A stretch of 64,000 nucleotides of DNA. It comes from Ascidiimonas sp046199005 (lineage in GTDB: Bacteria > Bacteroidota > Bacteroidia > Flavobacteriales > Flavobacteriaceae). Every line of letters begins with the position of its first letter. Position 1 is the stretch's first letter. Positions 44,345 through 52,708 of this stretch are shown one piece after another. Position numbers and translations under genes: made by a program. The notes beneath the pieces are model-generated. The model did no database searches and was not told the origin of the DNA. It was given only the letters and a program-made list of their open reading frames with translations. The DNA lies in NCBI GenBank assembly GCA_046199005.1, contig CP176050.1:2294001-2358000 (forward strand), written 5' to 3'.

Positions 44345-45016
44345 TTATCTATCGATAAGAGAGACACCATTTAGATCAGTCGTAAGCACTTCTGTCATAT
44401 AATCAAAAAATGGTCTGATTGCTTTAAACGATTCATTTACCTGATCTATAAAGTTAGTAGAAGTTACTTCTTTATCTGAAAATGACTTCGTGAAAATGAA
44501 TTGTTTTTTACGAATTAATGCAATATTTTCATGTTCTTTGGCAAATCCCTTCGGAGCCGTTTTGACTTCATCCCCTTCAAGTGAACCCCACTTTTTCACG
44601 AACGTTTCATTAGTAACAATCTCCTGAAATTCACTGGCATCGAGTTCAAGTTCTTTTCGTATTCTTAAAAGATCTTCCTTCACAGGATCCCAAAAGCCTG
44701 TTGCTATAAAAGATGATCCTGGCTTAATTTGCATATAATACCCCCCTCTGTAGGCTGGTTTCACTCTTTTAAAGGAAGAAGCGAAATGTGTTTTATAGGG
44801 TGCTTTATTTTTTGAAAAGCGTACGTCGCGATAGATCCTGAAAATTTTCATTCCTTCTAACTCATCGTGTGCATTCATCTTTATCAAAAGTTCCTGATTA
44901 AATTTTTTAAAGGTCTCCTGATGTTCTTTGAATTCAGCCTTATGCTCCTCAAACCAATCACGATCATTATGATTTTCCAGCGCAGACAAAAATTTAAGTA
45001 GAGATGATGATATCAT
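44345..45016 (-). CDS. DUF2461 domain-containing protein
   Basis: A 223-residue protein with the DUF2461 (TIGR02453) pattern: LKFLSALENHNDRDWFEEHK at the start, IFRIYRDVRFSKNKAPYKTH, GGYYMQIKPGSSFIATGFWD, then a helical C-terminus. No activity is known. It is convergent with the preceding gene, separated by 1 bp. Confidence 0.9.
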   Translation of the reverse strand: MISSSLLKFLSALENHNDRDWFEEHKAEFKEHQETFKKFNQELLIKMNAHDELEGMKIFRIYRDVRFSKNKAPYKTHFASSFKRVKPAYRGGYYMQIKPGSSFIATGFWDPVKEDLLRIRKELELDASEFQEIVTNETFVKKWGSLEGDEVKTAPKGFAKEHENIALIRKKQFIFTKSFSDKEVTSTNFIDQVNESFKAIRPFFDYMTEVLTTDLNGVSLIDR

Positions 45017-45225
45017 GATAGGGAATTATAAAATACGGGTGAATTTACGAGAAAAAAGCAGCTTTGAGAATAGGAATTTCATAAAAATAATTCGTTTATA
45101 AGAATTTTCTTTCATTCTAATTGCTGAATAACTAACCGAATTAATATATTTATAGCTTTAAAGCTGCAAGGATTGCCAAAATGCAGCGACTATCTTTAAG
45201 ATTTAAAGATAGTTTTAAAATTAAG

Positions 45226-46023
45226 ATGATGACCAAACCAGAAATTATTGATGACATTATAGGGCAGAAAAGAGTCCCTAATGTTAAGCTCAAACTAAAA
45301 CAGAAAACAGAATTTTTCACAGACCTTCTTTACAGTACGCTATTTGACGTAGATACAGACGTAGCACTTAATCTGGAAACCCTTGAAGACTGTTTTAAGC
45401 AATTGGCTGAAATGGCTGATTGGACACCTGAAAACGATCTGGAATATGAATGGAATTCATATTTGAAAAAGTTACCTTCTATTCTTGAACTCTTGATGTT
45501 AGATGCAAAAGCGCACAATGAAAATGATCCGGCTTCGAATTCCCTTCAAGAAGTTTATTTGAGTTACCCAGGCTTTTTCGCTATTGCTATCCATCGTCTA
45601 AGCCACGAACTTTATAAAGTAAATTTCCCGCTAATTCCAAGGTTAATGGCAGAATATGCACACCGACTTACAGGGGTAGATTTGAATCCGGGCGCTCAAA
45701 TAGGAAAATCATTTTTTATCGATCACGCTACCGGAGTTGTCATTGGCGAAACTGCCGTGATCAAGAACAATGTGAAAATTTATCAAGGGGTAACACTAGG
45801 CGCACTTAGTGTTTCTAAAAAACTTCAGAATGTAAAACGGCATCCAACTGTTGAAGATAATGTAACCATTTATGCGAATGCTACTATTCTAGGGGGTGAA
45901 ACTATTATAGGTGCAAATAGTGTGATTGGTGGTAACGTCTGGTTAACCACTTCGGTGCCAGAATACTCTGTGGTGTCTCATACGCCAGATATTAAAATTA
46001 AAACGGCTAGAACCAATGAATAA
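45226..46023 (+). CDS. cysE: Serine O-acetyltransferase
   Basis: I choose the Met-Met at 45226/45229 (MMTKPEIIDDIIGQKRVPNV), as in other members; a further-upstream ATG is possible. The N-terminal helical domain is followed by a left-handed beta-helix with LTGVDLNPGAQIGKSFFIDH, GVVIGETAVIKNNVKIYQGV, and RHPTVEDNVTIYANATILGG. It makes O-acetylserine from serine and acetyl-CoA. The next gene, which uses that product, overlaps by 8 bp. Confidence 0.94.
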   Translation: MMTKPEIIDDIIGQKRVPNVKLKLKQKTEFFTDLLYSTLFDVDTDVALNLETLEDCFKQLAEMADWTPENDLEYEWNSYLKKLPSILELLMLDAKAHNENDPASNSLQEVYLSYPGFFAIAIHRLSHELYKVNFPLIPRLMAEYAHRLTGVDLNPGAQIGKSFFIDHATGVVIGETAVIKNNVKIYQGVTLGALSVSKKLQNVKRHPTVEDNVTIYANATILGGETIIGANSVIGGNVWLTTSVPEYSVVSHTPDIKIKTARTNE

Positions 46024-46903
46024 AACTATTCTTGATTGTATTGGAAATACTCCTCTTATAAAATCAATTAAGTTACAAACCAATCCTAGGGTACAGTTGT
46101 TTTTTAAACTAGAAGGGCATAATCCTGGAGGAAGTGTAAAAGACAGAGCCGCCTACAATATGATCAAGTCTGCTTTAGACAACAGGGTCATCGACAAAAA
46201 AACCAAATTAATAGAGGCTACCAGTGGCAACACAGGTATCGCGCTGGCAATGATCGCTAACCTTTTCGGTCTAGAAATTGAATTAGTGATGCCGGAAAAC
46301 GCTACTAAAGAAAGGGTACAAACAATGAGAGCCTACGGAGCTAAAGTAACCCTTACCTCCAAAGATAACGGTATTGAAGGTTCCAGAGATTATGCAGAAG
46401 CCAAGGTTGAAAAAAATGGTTTTTTCATGCTGAACCAATTTGCTAATGATGATAACTGGAAAGCGCATTATAAAACTACCGGACCAGAAATTTGGAGAGA
46501 TACTGAAGGAAAGGTGACGCATTTTGTTTCTTCCATGGGTACTACAGGAACCATCATGGGTACGTCTACCTATTTAAAAGAAAAAAATAAGAGTGTACAG
46601 ATCGTTGGTGTGCAACCTACAGACAATAGCAGTATTCCTGGTATTAGAAAATGGCCGGAAGCTTATCTGCCCAAAATATTTGACCGCTCAAAAGTGGACC
46701 AAATAATCGAAGTAAGTGAAAAACAAGCGCGTAGCATGGCCAAAAAACTGGCCAGCCATGAAGGTGTTTTTTCAGGAATGAGCAGTGGCGGTGCAGTTAC
46801 TGCAGCACTGGAGCTGGCAAAAAAGTTAGATGAAGGAGTTCTCGTTTGTATCATATGCGATCGTGGTGACCGATACCTTTCATCGGGTTTATTCGATCAG
46901 TAA
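46016..46903 (+). CDS. cysM: Cysteine synthase B
   Basis: A 295-residue PLP enzyme. The PLP lysine is in LEGHNPGGSVKDRAAYNM, the substrate loop is EATSGNTGIALAMIA, the phosphate-binding region is SSMGTTGTIMGTSTYL, and GVQPTDNSSIPGIRKWPEAY is typical of CysM rather than CysK. It turns O-acetylserine and sulfide (or thiosulfate) into cysteine. It starts inside the last codons of the serine acetyltransferase gene, so they are translationally coupled. Confidence 0.93.
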   Translation: MNKTILDCIGNTPLIKSIKLQTNPRVQLFFKLEGHNPGGSVKDRAAYNMIKSALDNRVIDKKTKLIEATSGNTGIALAMIANLFGLEIELVMPENATKERVQTMRAYGAKVTLTSKDNGIEGSRDYAEAKVEKNGFFMLNQFANDDNWKAHYKTTGPEIWRDTEGKVTHFVSSMGTTGTIMGTSTYLKEKNKSVQIVGVQPTDNSSIPGIRKWPEAYLPKIFDRSKVDQIIEVSEKQARSMAKKLASHEGVFSGMSSGGAVTAALELAKKLDEGVLVCIICDRGDRYLSSGLFDQ

Positions 46904-46904
46904 A

Positions 46905-46999
46905 CTACCTCAGGGCAAGCCCATGAGGCATTTGTTTGAAAGAAACGTTAAATTCGAGACAGGCCCCTAGATATTAGCCTCTTTGGTGGAGGCAATGAA
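46905..46999. repeat. Dispersed intergenic repeat, copy 1
   Basis: Starts CTACCTCAGGGCAAGCCC. It contains hairpin CCTCAGGGC-AA-GCCC(A)TGAGG at 46908-46928 and a second stem GCCTC/GAGGC with a 7-nt loop near its end (46977-46993). About 45 of the first 50 bases match copy 2 at 51965. It fills the whole gap between the cysM stop and the corA stop. The hairpins make it resemble REP-type elements, and it could also work as a bidirectional terminator. Confidence 0.7.
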
Positions 47000-48091
47000 T
47001 TACAGCCATTTTTTACGCTTAAAGTAAAACAACATCAGAATAAAAATGATGGCCATGATGATCAATAAGGTAGGGTATGCGTAAGGATGATCTAATTCGG
47101 GCATATATTTAAAATTCATCCCATAAATTCCAGCAATAAAAGTAAGGGGTATAAAAATTGTTGCGATAATCGTAAGTACCTTCATTACTTCATTCATCTT
47201 ATGACTCATGTTAGTCATATACATTTCCATAAGTGACATCGCCATCTCCCTGTAGAGTTCTATATTCTCAAAAATTTGAATGCTGTGGTCATGAGCATCC
47301 CTTAAAAAGACCTTTGTGTCATCTTTAATAAGGTAGTGTTGTGACTTTAACATTCTGTTTACCATTTCTTTGACTGGGGATACTGCCTTACGAACCCGGA
47401 GTACCTCCTTTTTCAGGTCTTGAATTTTTCCGGAAACCTCTGGTCTGGGATCATTATATACCTCTTCTTCAAGAAGTTCTATTTTGGTTTGAAGACTTTC
47501 GAGTACAATGAAATATTGATCAATAATTGCATCGATCAGGGCAAAAACCAGATAATCAGTTCCTCGGGTACGAATTCGTCCAAACTTATTTTTGATCCGT
47601 TCTCGGACACCATCAAATACATCGATCTCCACTTCCTGAAATAAAAGCACTGTATGTTGCTTTAACACAAGAGAAACATGTTCAGAAACCAACTCGTAAT
47701 TTTCATCTAAATACAGCATTTTCATTGCCGTAAAGATGTATTCGTCATACTCATCGACTTTAGGTCTTTGATTGGTATTTACGATATCTTCAAGTACGAG
47801 CGAATTAATATGATAATGTGCACCTAATTTTTCAATTTCCTTTTCATTACTCAAACCAAAAACATTGATCCAGGAAACCACTTCTGGCGTTTCTAAGCCA
47901 AATGCTTCTTCTACCTGGGTACAAATACGGGTCTCAAAAATAGTATCATCATAATTTAGGACCGAAACAGCATATTTACCATCCTTACGATTCCCCAAAT
48001 AGGTGACTGTACCAGGAGCCTTACCTATCTTACGCTGTGCATTGAATTGCTTTTTTAAAACCGATTTGATTCCGATCTTTTTTCGGGCCAT
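47000..48091 (-). CDS. corA: Magnesium/cobalt transporter CorA family
   Basis: A 363-residue protein. A cytoplasmic alpha/beta domain (about 1-270) leads into a long helix. Two C-terminal transmembrane segments follow, with the selectivity motif GMN (324-326) in FIAGIYGMNFKYMPEL, and the C-terminus is basic (YFKRKKWL). Family motifs NTNQRPKVDEYDEYIFTAMK and YFIVLESLQTKIELLEEEV are present. It imports Mg2+ as a pentamer. Its 3' end abuts repeat copy 1. Confidence 0.95.
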   Translation of the reverse strand: MARKKIGIKSVLKKQFNAQRKIGKAPGTVTYLGNRKDGKYAVSVLNYDDTIFETRICTQVEEAFGLETPEVVSWINVFGLSNEKEIEKLGAHYHINSLVLEDIVNTNQRPKVDEYDEYIFTAMKMLYLDENYELVSEHVSLVLKQHTVLLFQEVEIDVFDGVRERIKNKFGRIRTRGTDYLVFALIDAIIDQYFIVLESLQTKIELLEEEVYNDPRPEVSGKIQDLKKEVLRVRKAVSPVKEMVNRMLKSQHYLIKDDTKVFLRDAHDHSIQIFENIELYREMAMSLMEMYMTNMSHKMNEVMKVLTIIATIFIPLTFIAGIYGMNFKYMPELDHPYAYPTLLIIMAIIFILMLFYFKRKKWL

Positions 48092-48180
48092 GAAAAATTT
48101 TTATACCAAAATACAATAATTAAAGATTTTAGTTTCAGTTCAATCTTTCGATTTATCTCCAAGGTTGATTATTGCTCATT

Positions 48181-48405
48181 TTATGGACTGCAAATACCGC
48201 TGTTTGAATCATAGTCTTGACAGGACTTACAATGCACATCGATGCACTCGTCGGTAGAGGTACAGAAAATAGCAAGACACTCAGACCCGGAACCTGCTAA
48301 TGAATTGGAGGATTCGGATGCGCCTTTGATTACTTTCAAATCTTCTCGTGATAAATTTTTAAATGTAGAATTATTGTAAAAAGAAATGTTTTCACTAGGT
48401 ATCAT
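48181..48405 (-). CDS. Six-Cys secreted peptide precursor B
   Basis: A 74-residue peptide. The leader ends in NLSREDLKVIKGASESSN, a bacteriocin-like LSxxDLKxIxGA element with the likely cleavage site at Gly28-Ala29. The core has Cys at 43, 48, 54, 59, 62 and 72, i.e. C-x4-C-x5-C-x4-C-x2-C-x9-C. Peptide A has the same spacing except x10 at the end. It is the last gene of the VKOR/TlpA cassette, 102 bp downstream of the TlpA-like gene. Function is unknown. Confidence 0.78.
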   Translation of the reverse strand: MIPSENISFYNNSTFKNLSREDLKVIKGASESSNSLAGSGSECLAIFCTSTDECIDVHCKSCQDYDSNSGICSP

Positions 48406-48507
48406 TCGTAAAAAATTATTGGTTATTAGTATGAATCCAGAAACGAATCGTATGAACAGCGTTCAAACGATTTGAAGTTTTGTGTAATTTTTAATGTACC
48501 TTCCTGA

Positions 48508-49746
48508 TTAAGAAGTAGGTAGCATTTGTTCTAACTTTTGTTTTAGTTCTGGGATACCATTTCTTTTTTGTCCTTTTGGTTTATAGCGGTCTGCTCCCAA
48601 ATATCTTCCCACGATAACACCTTTATCATCAATAAGAATATACGCAGGAATTGGTGTTACATTAAATTTATTATGAATAGCATTTTTATTAGAATCTCGG
48701 TAATTTCCTAATACCTGATGCCATAAATCTAAATCCTCAGCAAGAATTGATTGTTGCCATTCTTCCTCATCTCGATCGAAAGAAACCCCTATGATCTCCA
48801 ATCCCTTATCGTGATACTGGTTGTAAATAGCTTTCATTTCTGGATGATTTTTTTTACAGGGTTTACACCAGCCAGCCCAAAAGTCCAATAAAACATATTT
48901 TCCTTTAAAATTTGATAATTGCAAGGTCTTACCAAGATGATCCGTCGCCTGAAAATCCCTTGCTTCGTTACCAATAGCACTGCTTTCGATTTTCGCAAGC
49001 ATGTTTTGGATTTCTATACCAGAATTAGTCTGTTGCAAATCTTCCGACAACGACCGTAATGCTTCTTCTGCAAAGTCTGTTGTAACCTTATTACTACTAA
49101 GTAGACTTTGGAGCAAATAAATGCTGACTGCCGTCTTATTATCTTTGATATAGTTTATTTTCTGACGATCCTTCCAGCGGGAATTCTTTTCGATCAAGTC
49201 GGTTAAAGAGTCCATTGTCTTTTTAATCTTTTGATCTTTAGGAAATACCAAATGATCTGCATATAGTAGATTACGTTCCTTTATTAAAGGTCCCTGTTTT
49301 GCATAAAAAGAGTCAAAAGATTGTAAAAAATCCGCATATTCCTGATAGATATTATTCTTGCTTTCTATTCTAGCACTTTTAAAATCATTTTCAGTCAGGC
49401 CGATACTATTTACCCCTTCTTCAATTAAAATATGTACTCTATTTGGATCTTCAAAACTATTGGTCTCAATATTACCTATAAGATTAGCAGATGTAAAACC
49501 ATTGGTAAAACCACTTGCCTTGAAGGTTCCGTCTTTAAAAATTTTTAAGGTGTCAAAGACTGTATTGTAGCCCGAATCGCCATATATCAAAACAATTTCT
49601 TTGGTTTCTGTACCATTGAATTTCCCCTTTATTTCAAAATATTTATCGGGTGAAGAATCTTTTGAGCCGAAAAAACTCATTGTGCCTACTAGAACAATTA
49701 ATGGTATCACCGTGAATTTACTCGATAAAGCTATTTTATGTTTCAT
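48508..49746 (-). CDS. TlpA-like thioredoxin-domain protein
   Basis: A 412-residue exported protein. The N-terminus has one hydrophobic signal/anchor (VIPLIVLVGTMSFFG). Residues about 36-130 form a DUF4369-like domain (FEIKGKFNGTETKEIVLIYG). The C-terminal AhpC/TSA-thioredoxin domain carries LLDFWAGWCKPCKKNHPEMK, with active site WCKPC, and the cis-Pro in FNVTPIPAYILID. It lies between the two six-Cys peptide genes, so I infer that it forms, reduces or isomerises disulfides in those peptides. Confidence 0.88.
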   Translation of the reverse strand: MKHKIALSSKFTVIPLIVLVGTMSFFGSKDSSPDKYFEIKGKFNGTETKEIVLIYGDSGYNTVFDTLKIFKDGTFKASGFTNGFTSANLIGNIETNSFEDPNRVHILIEEGVNSIGLTENDFKSARIESKNNIYQEYADFLQSFDSFYAKQGPLIKERNLLYADHLVFPKDQKIKKTMDSLTDLIEKNSRWKDRQKINYIKDNKTAVSIYLLQSLLSSNKVTTDFAEEALRSLSEDLQQTNSGIEIQNMLAKIESSAIGNEARDFQATDHLGKTLQLSNFKGKYVLLDFWAGWCKPCKKNHPEMKAIYNQYHDKGLEIIGVSFDRDEEEWQQSILAEDLDLWHQVLGNYRDSNKNAIHNKFNVTPIPAYILIDDKGVIVGRYLGADRYKPKGQKRNGIPELKQKLEQMLPTS

Positions 49747-49806
49747 AAATAATAGATTAGATAGAAAAAATCAGAATGGGGGCTTCCCATTCTGAATGAT
49801 TTAGAT

Positions 49807-50043
49807 TTATCGCCAAGTAGCGCAACTACCTTCATTTTGCGAACTAGCTCCGACACATTTTGTACAAAATTTGTTTTCACAATCATTATCGGTACTACAT
49901 TTACTTGTAAGACAAGCATCACCAGGATCTTCTCCTCCAATCGAATCATATCCTTCACCCGCTCCTAAAATTTGTTTAAGATCATTTTTACTCAGAATTG
50001 TCGCATTGCCGTCCAGCAAATTTTGAAAATCAATTTTTTTCAT
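49807..50043 (-). CDS. Six-Cys secreted peptide precursor A
   Basis: A 78-residue peptide. The leader is FQNLLDGNATILSKNDLKQI followed by LGAGEG, close to the double-glycine leaders of bacteriocins (LSKxDLKxIxGx). The core has Cys at 44, 49, 55, 60, 63 and 74 (C-x4-C-x5-C-x4-C-x2-C-x10-C). It lies 60 bp upstream of the TlpA-like gene and 80 bp downstream of the VKOR-type gene, on the same strand. No Lys/Arg-rich cationic core is seen; the core is slightly acidic. Confidence 0.8.
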   Translation of the reverse strand: MKKIDFQNLLDGNATILSKNDLKQILGAGEGYDSIGGEDPGDACLTSKCSTDNDCENKFCTKCVGASSQNEGSCATWR

Positions 50044-50123
50044 AATTTAAGATTTCATAATAGTTAATAATTGGCTAAACACTTAAGAACGGTTAACCAT
50101 CCGTTCACTTTTTGCAAAAAATT

Positions 50124-51749
50124 TCATATTCGTATGGAGGGCTGCAATTCTTCATTTATTAGGTTTCTACTTATTAAATCTTCCATAAAAAATGGAAGTT
50201 CATTTATTTTATAATATTTTTTTGGATATAACTGATCATTAATTACCAGGGCTGGTGTAAAATTAATTGCATGCTTTTTACACCAATTGTGATGCATGCT
50301 TAAAAGATCAAAATAATCATTGTTTAAATTTTGATCTTTTTTTGACAACCACTTGACTTTATCTTTTTGCCGGTAAAAATCATTCATGAGTTCCTTACAA
50401 ACATCAGCACCCTTTTCATTATATATTTTAATAAAATAATGCGCTATCAAGGCCGTTCTATTGGTCTCCGAAGGATTTGGAATATTAAAGAGAATATTTA
50501 GTTTGAATCGGTCACCATAAGATGTAAGCAAGTTGTCTAAAACTTGATGCGATTCTGCGCAGTAAAAACAAAGAGGATTGGTCACCAACGTAATGATAAG
50601 ATTGGCATCATGATTTCCCAAGACAATATCCTTCGCTGCTCTATTGTATTTTGAAACTTCAGGCATTTTTTTAAGAGCGTGCTGGAAAAAATCAAAATTT
50701 CTTTTAAATCGAAAATGCTCAAGTTTGATCTTTTTTAGATCTACAGACCGATGAAGAAAAGGACTTAAAAATAACCAGCCACTTACCGAAAGAAAAATTA
50801 GAAAAAGAAATGTTACCAAAGACAATTTTTGAAAATTCATCATCAATGCCTGAAAATCCATGTTATAAAAAGTGACAGTTAGCTGAGTAATTAGAACTCC
50901 TGCGGTAGCAAGACATAATGGACACCATCGTTTGGCTACTACTCCTTGATAAAATAGCGAATACAAAACGAAAGGTATGGTTAATAGACTGCATAAAAAG
51001 AGAGTTTCAATCAAAACCAGACTACTTGACATCGATATTAATGCATAAAGAACATGAGCGGTGAAATAAGCGATAATCAAATCACTCAATTTTATAATTC
51101 CGAAAAACGAAGCTCCATTAGATGTGATAATCGCATCGCAACTGCTATTTTCAAAAGATCGGCATAGCTTGTTTATGGTTTTCAAATTAATTCCCATTTC
51201 ATGTTGTATAATCAATATTCCGGTTGTCAGTCCCAACAAAGAAAGTCCGAGCCAGGTAATACCGATTACAGAGACTTTGGAATAAAACAAAAAAAGACCC
51301 AGAAATATAGCAGACATCGAAAGAACTATCTTTAAAAATAATTTCTTTTTGACATCGCGGGATTTTAAAGTATTAGGTATTTCCTTAAAACTGATCAATA
51401 CACCTGTCCATACTCTCAAAAACTCACTTAAGGAAATTGAATTTTTTTCATTTTTTGCCCGGATTATTCGTAACGAGTTGGCTCTTTTTTGAACCAGAAC
51501 CAAAATCGGTTTATTATCTATAATACAATGTGCAAGAAAGTATACGGGTAGCTTATCAACGATCTCCTTTTTTCGTTCTAATTTTAGTGCATAATGTGCT
51601 ATACCGAAATGATGAAATAAATCGCTAATGGCAATTAGATGAGGAAAATCTTGATGAGAGGAGATTTGCAATCCTACTTCTTCCCTATCGATATCATATC
51701 CTGATTTATTCAAATACAGATTGACTATGTCTATGATAGGATGATTCAC
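50124..51749 (-). CDS. C39-like / VKOR / thioredoxin membrane protein
   Basis: A 541-residue fusion. Residues 1-125 look like a peptidase-C39-type domain (SSHQDFPHLIAISDLFHHFG, LPVYFLAHCIIDNKPILVLV). It lacks the catalytic N-terminal Cys, so it is a degenerate C39-like domain that could bind leader peptides. Four or five helices then form a VKOR domain: loop Cys196 and Cys204, active site C276-P-L-C279 (AKRWCPLCLATAG). The C-terminus is a thioredoxin-like domain with C394-F-Y-C397 and the cis-Pro region HAINFTPALVIND. It would make disulfides and pass electrons to a quinone. It heads the six-Cys peptide cassette. Confidence 0.85.
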   Translation of the reverse strand: MNHPIIDIVNLYLNKSGYDIDREEVGLQISSHQDFPHLIAISDLFHHFGIAHYALKLERKKEIVDKLPVYFLAHCIIDNKPILVLVQKRANSLRIIRAKNEKNSISLSEFLRVWTGVLISFKEIPNTLKSRDVKKKLFLKIVLSMSAIFLGLFLFYSKVSVIGITWLGLSLLGLTTGILIIQHEMGINLKTINKLCRSFENSSCDAIITSNGASFFGIIKLSDLIIAYFTAHVLYALISMSSSLVLIETLFLCSLLTIPFVLYSLFYQGVVAKRWCPLCLATAGVLITQLTVTFYNMDFQALMMNFQKLSLVTFLFLIFLSVSGWLFLSPFLHRSVDLKKIKLEHFRFKRNFDFFQHALKKMPEVSKYNRAAKDIVLGNHDANLIITLVTNPLCFYCAESHQVLDNLLTSYGDRFKLNILFNIPNPSETNRTALIAHYFIKIYNEKGADVCKELMNDFYRQKDKVKWLSKKDQNLNNDYFDLLSMHHNWCKKHAINFTPALVINDQLYPKKYYKINELPFFMEDLISRNLINEELQPSIRI

Positions 51750-51964
51750 TTTAAAACTTAAATTAGCGTTGTAGTCTAGGGGCTAAGCAATCAAAAAGAC
51801 TTATGCAATGTAATCAAAAAAAACAGAAAAAACTTACGGAAATCCCTTATTTATTCAAAAAATAATAGAAATTTGATAGCTTTTTATAAGAAATGCCTAC
51901 AAAATCTAAAACACGAATAGATTACTTTTTTTTAATTAATAAGGCCTTTTTCTTTAGACGTACA
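51750..51964. other. AT-rich gap upstream of the VKOR-type gene
   Basis: The 319 bp gap between the VKOR-type gene and hisIE holds this 215 bp AT-rich stretch and then repeat copy 2. I see no ORF above 30 codons with a plausible start and no clear promoter box. The promoter of the peptide cassette must lie here, because the cassette reads leftward from 51749. Confidence 0.5.
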
Positions 51965-52068
51965 CTACCTCAGGGCAAGCCATGATGCATTTGACTGAAA
52001 CAAACGTTTAATAACAAGGGAAGCTTCGGATGATTAAATCCTTTGGCGGTGCCCATAAAGAATGAAGA
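51965..52068. repeat. Dispersed intergenic repeat, copy 2
   Basis: Starts CTACCTCAGGGCAAGCC and matches copy 1 over its first 50 bases with few changes (including GCATTTG and AAACGTT at the same places). It then diverges, keeping a weak match (CCTTTGGCGG against CTCTTTGGTGG) near the end. One base is missing from the first hairpin, and it reads in the same direction as copy 1. It directly abuts the stop codon of hisIE. Confidence 0.7.
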
Positions 52069-52674
52069 TTATTTATGCCGTTTTTTTAATACTTCCTCTA
52101 TATCTGAAAGTTTAAATCCCTTTGCCTGCAGCAAAATTAAGTAGTGAAACAGCAGATCGGCGCTTTCATTGAGAAACAGATCATCATTTGCATCTTTTGC
52201 TTCAATGACCGTCTCCACCGCTTCTTCGCCAACCTTTTGAGCGATTTTATTAATACCTTTGTTAAATAGAGAAGCTACGTAACTTTTTTCTGTCGGGTTG
52301 TTTTTTCTCTCCGAAATGATATCCTCTAGCTGAGAAAAAAAACCGAAATTACTCGTGTTCACTTCGTTCCAACAGGTATCTGAGCCAGTGTGACAAGTAG
52401 GACCGTGAGGCTTTACCTTAATCAATAAGGTATCGTTATCGCAATCAACACTAAATTCTTTCAGTTCTAAATAATTCCCACTTTCCTCTCCCTTGGTCCA
52501 TAATCTATTTTTACTTCGACTGTAAAAAGTAACTTTACCGGTTTTCAAGGTCTTAAGGTAAGCTTCTTCATTCATGTAACCCAGCATCAATACATTATTT
52601 GTTATTGCATCCTGTATGACCGCCGGCACCAATCCGCCAGGGTCCTTTTGAAAATCTATATTCACTGAGTCCAT
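52069..52674 (-). CDS. hisIE: Bifunctional phosphoribosyl-AMP cyclohydrolase / phosphoribosyl-ATP diphosphatase
   Basis: A 201-residue fusion of HisI and HisE. The HisI part has LMLGYMNEEAYLKTLKTGKV and HGPTCHTGSDTCWNEV, the zinc-ligand region. The HisE part (about 110-201) has NKIAQKVGEEAVETVIEAKD and ESADLLFHYLILLQAKG. Together they do steps 2 and 3 of histidine synthesis. It is the last gene of the his operon, 34 bp after hisF. Confidence 0.97.
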   Translation of the reverse strand: MDSVNIDFQKDPGGLVPAVIQDAITNNVLMLGYMNEEAYLKTLKTGKVTFYSRSKNRLWTKGEESGNYLELKEFSVDCDNDTLLIKVKPHGPTCHTGSDTCWNEVNTSNFGFFSQLEDIISERKNNPTEKSYVASLFNKGINKIAQKVGEEAVETVIEAKDANDDLFLNESADLLFHYLILLQAKGFKLSDIEEVLKKRHK

Positions 52675-52708
52675 TTTCTCTAATCTTTATATTATTAGTA
52701 TTACTACC

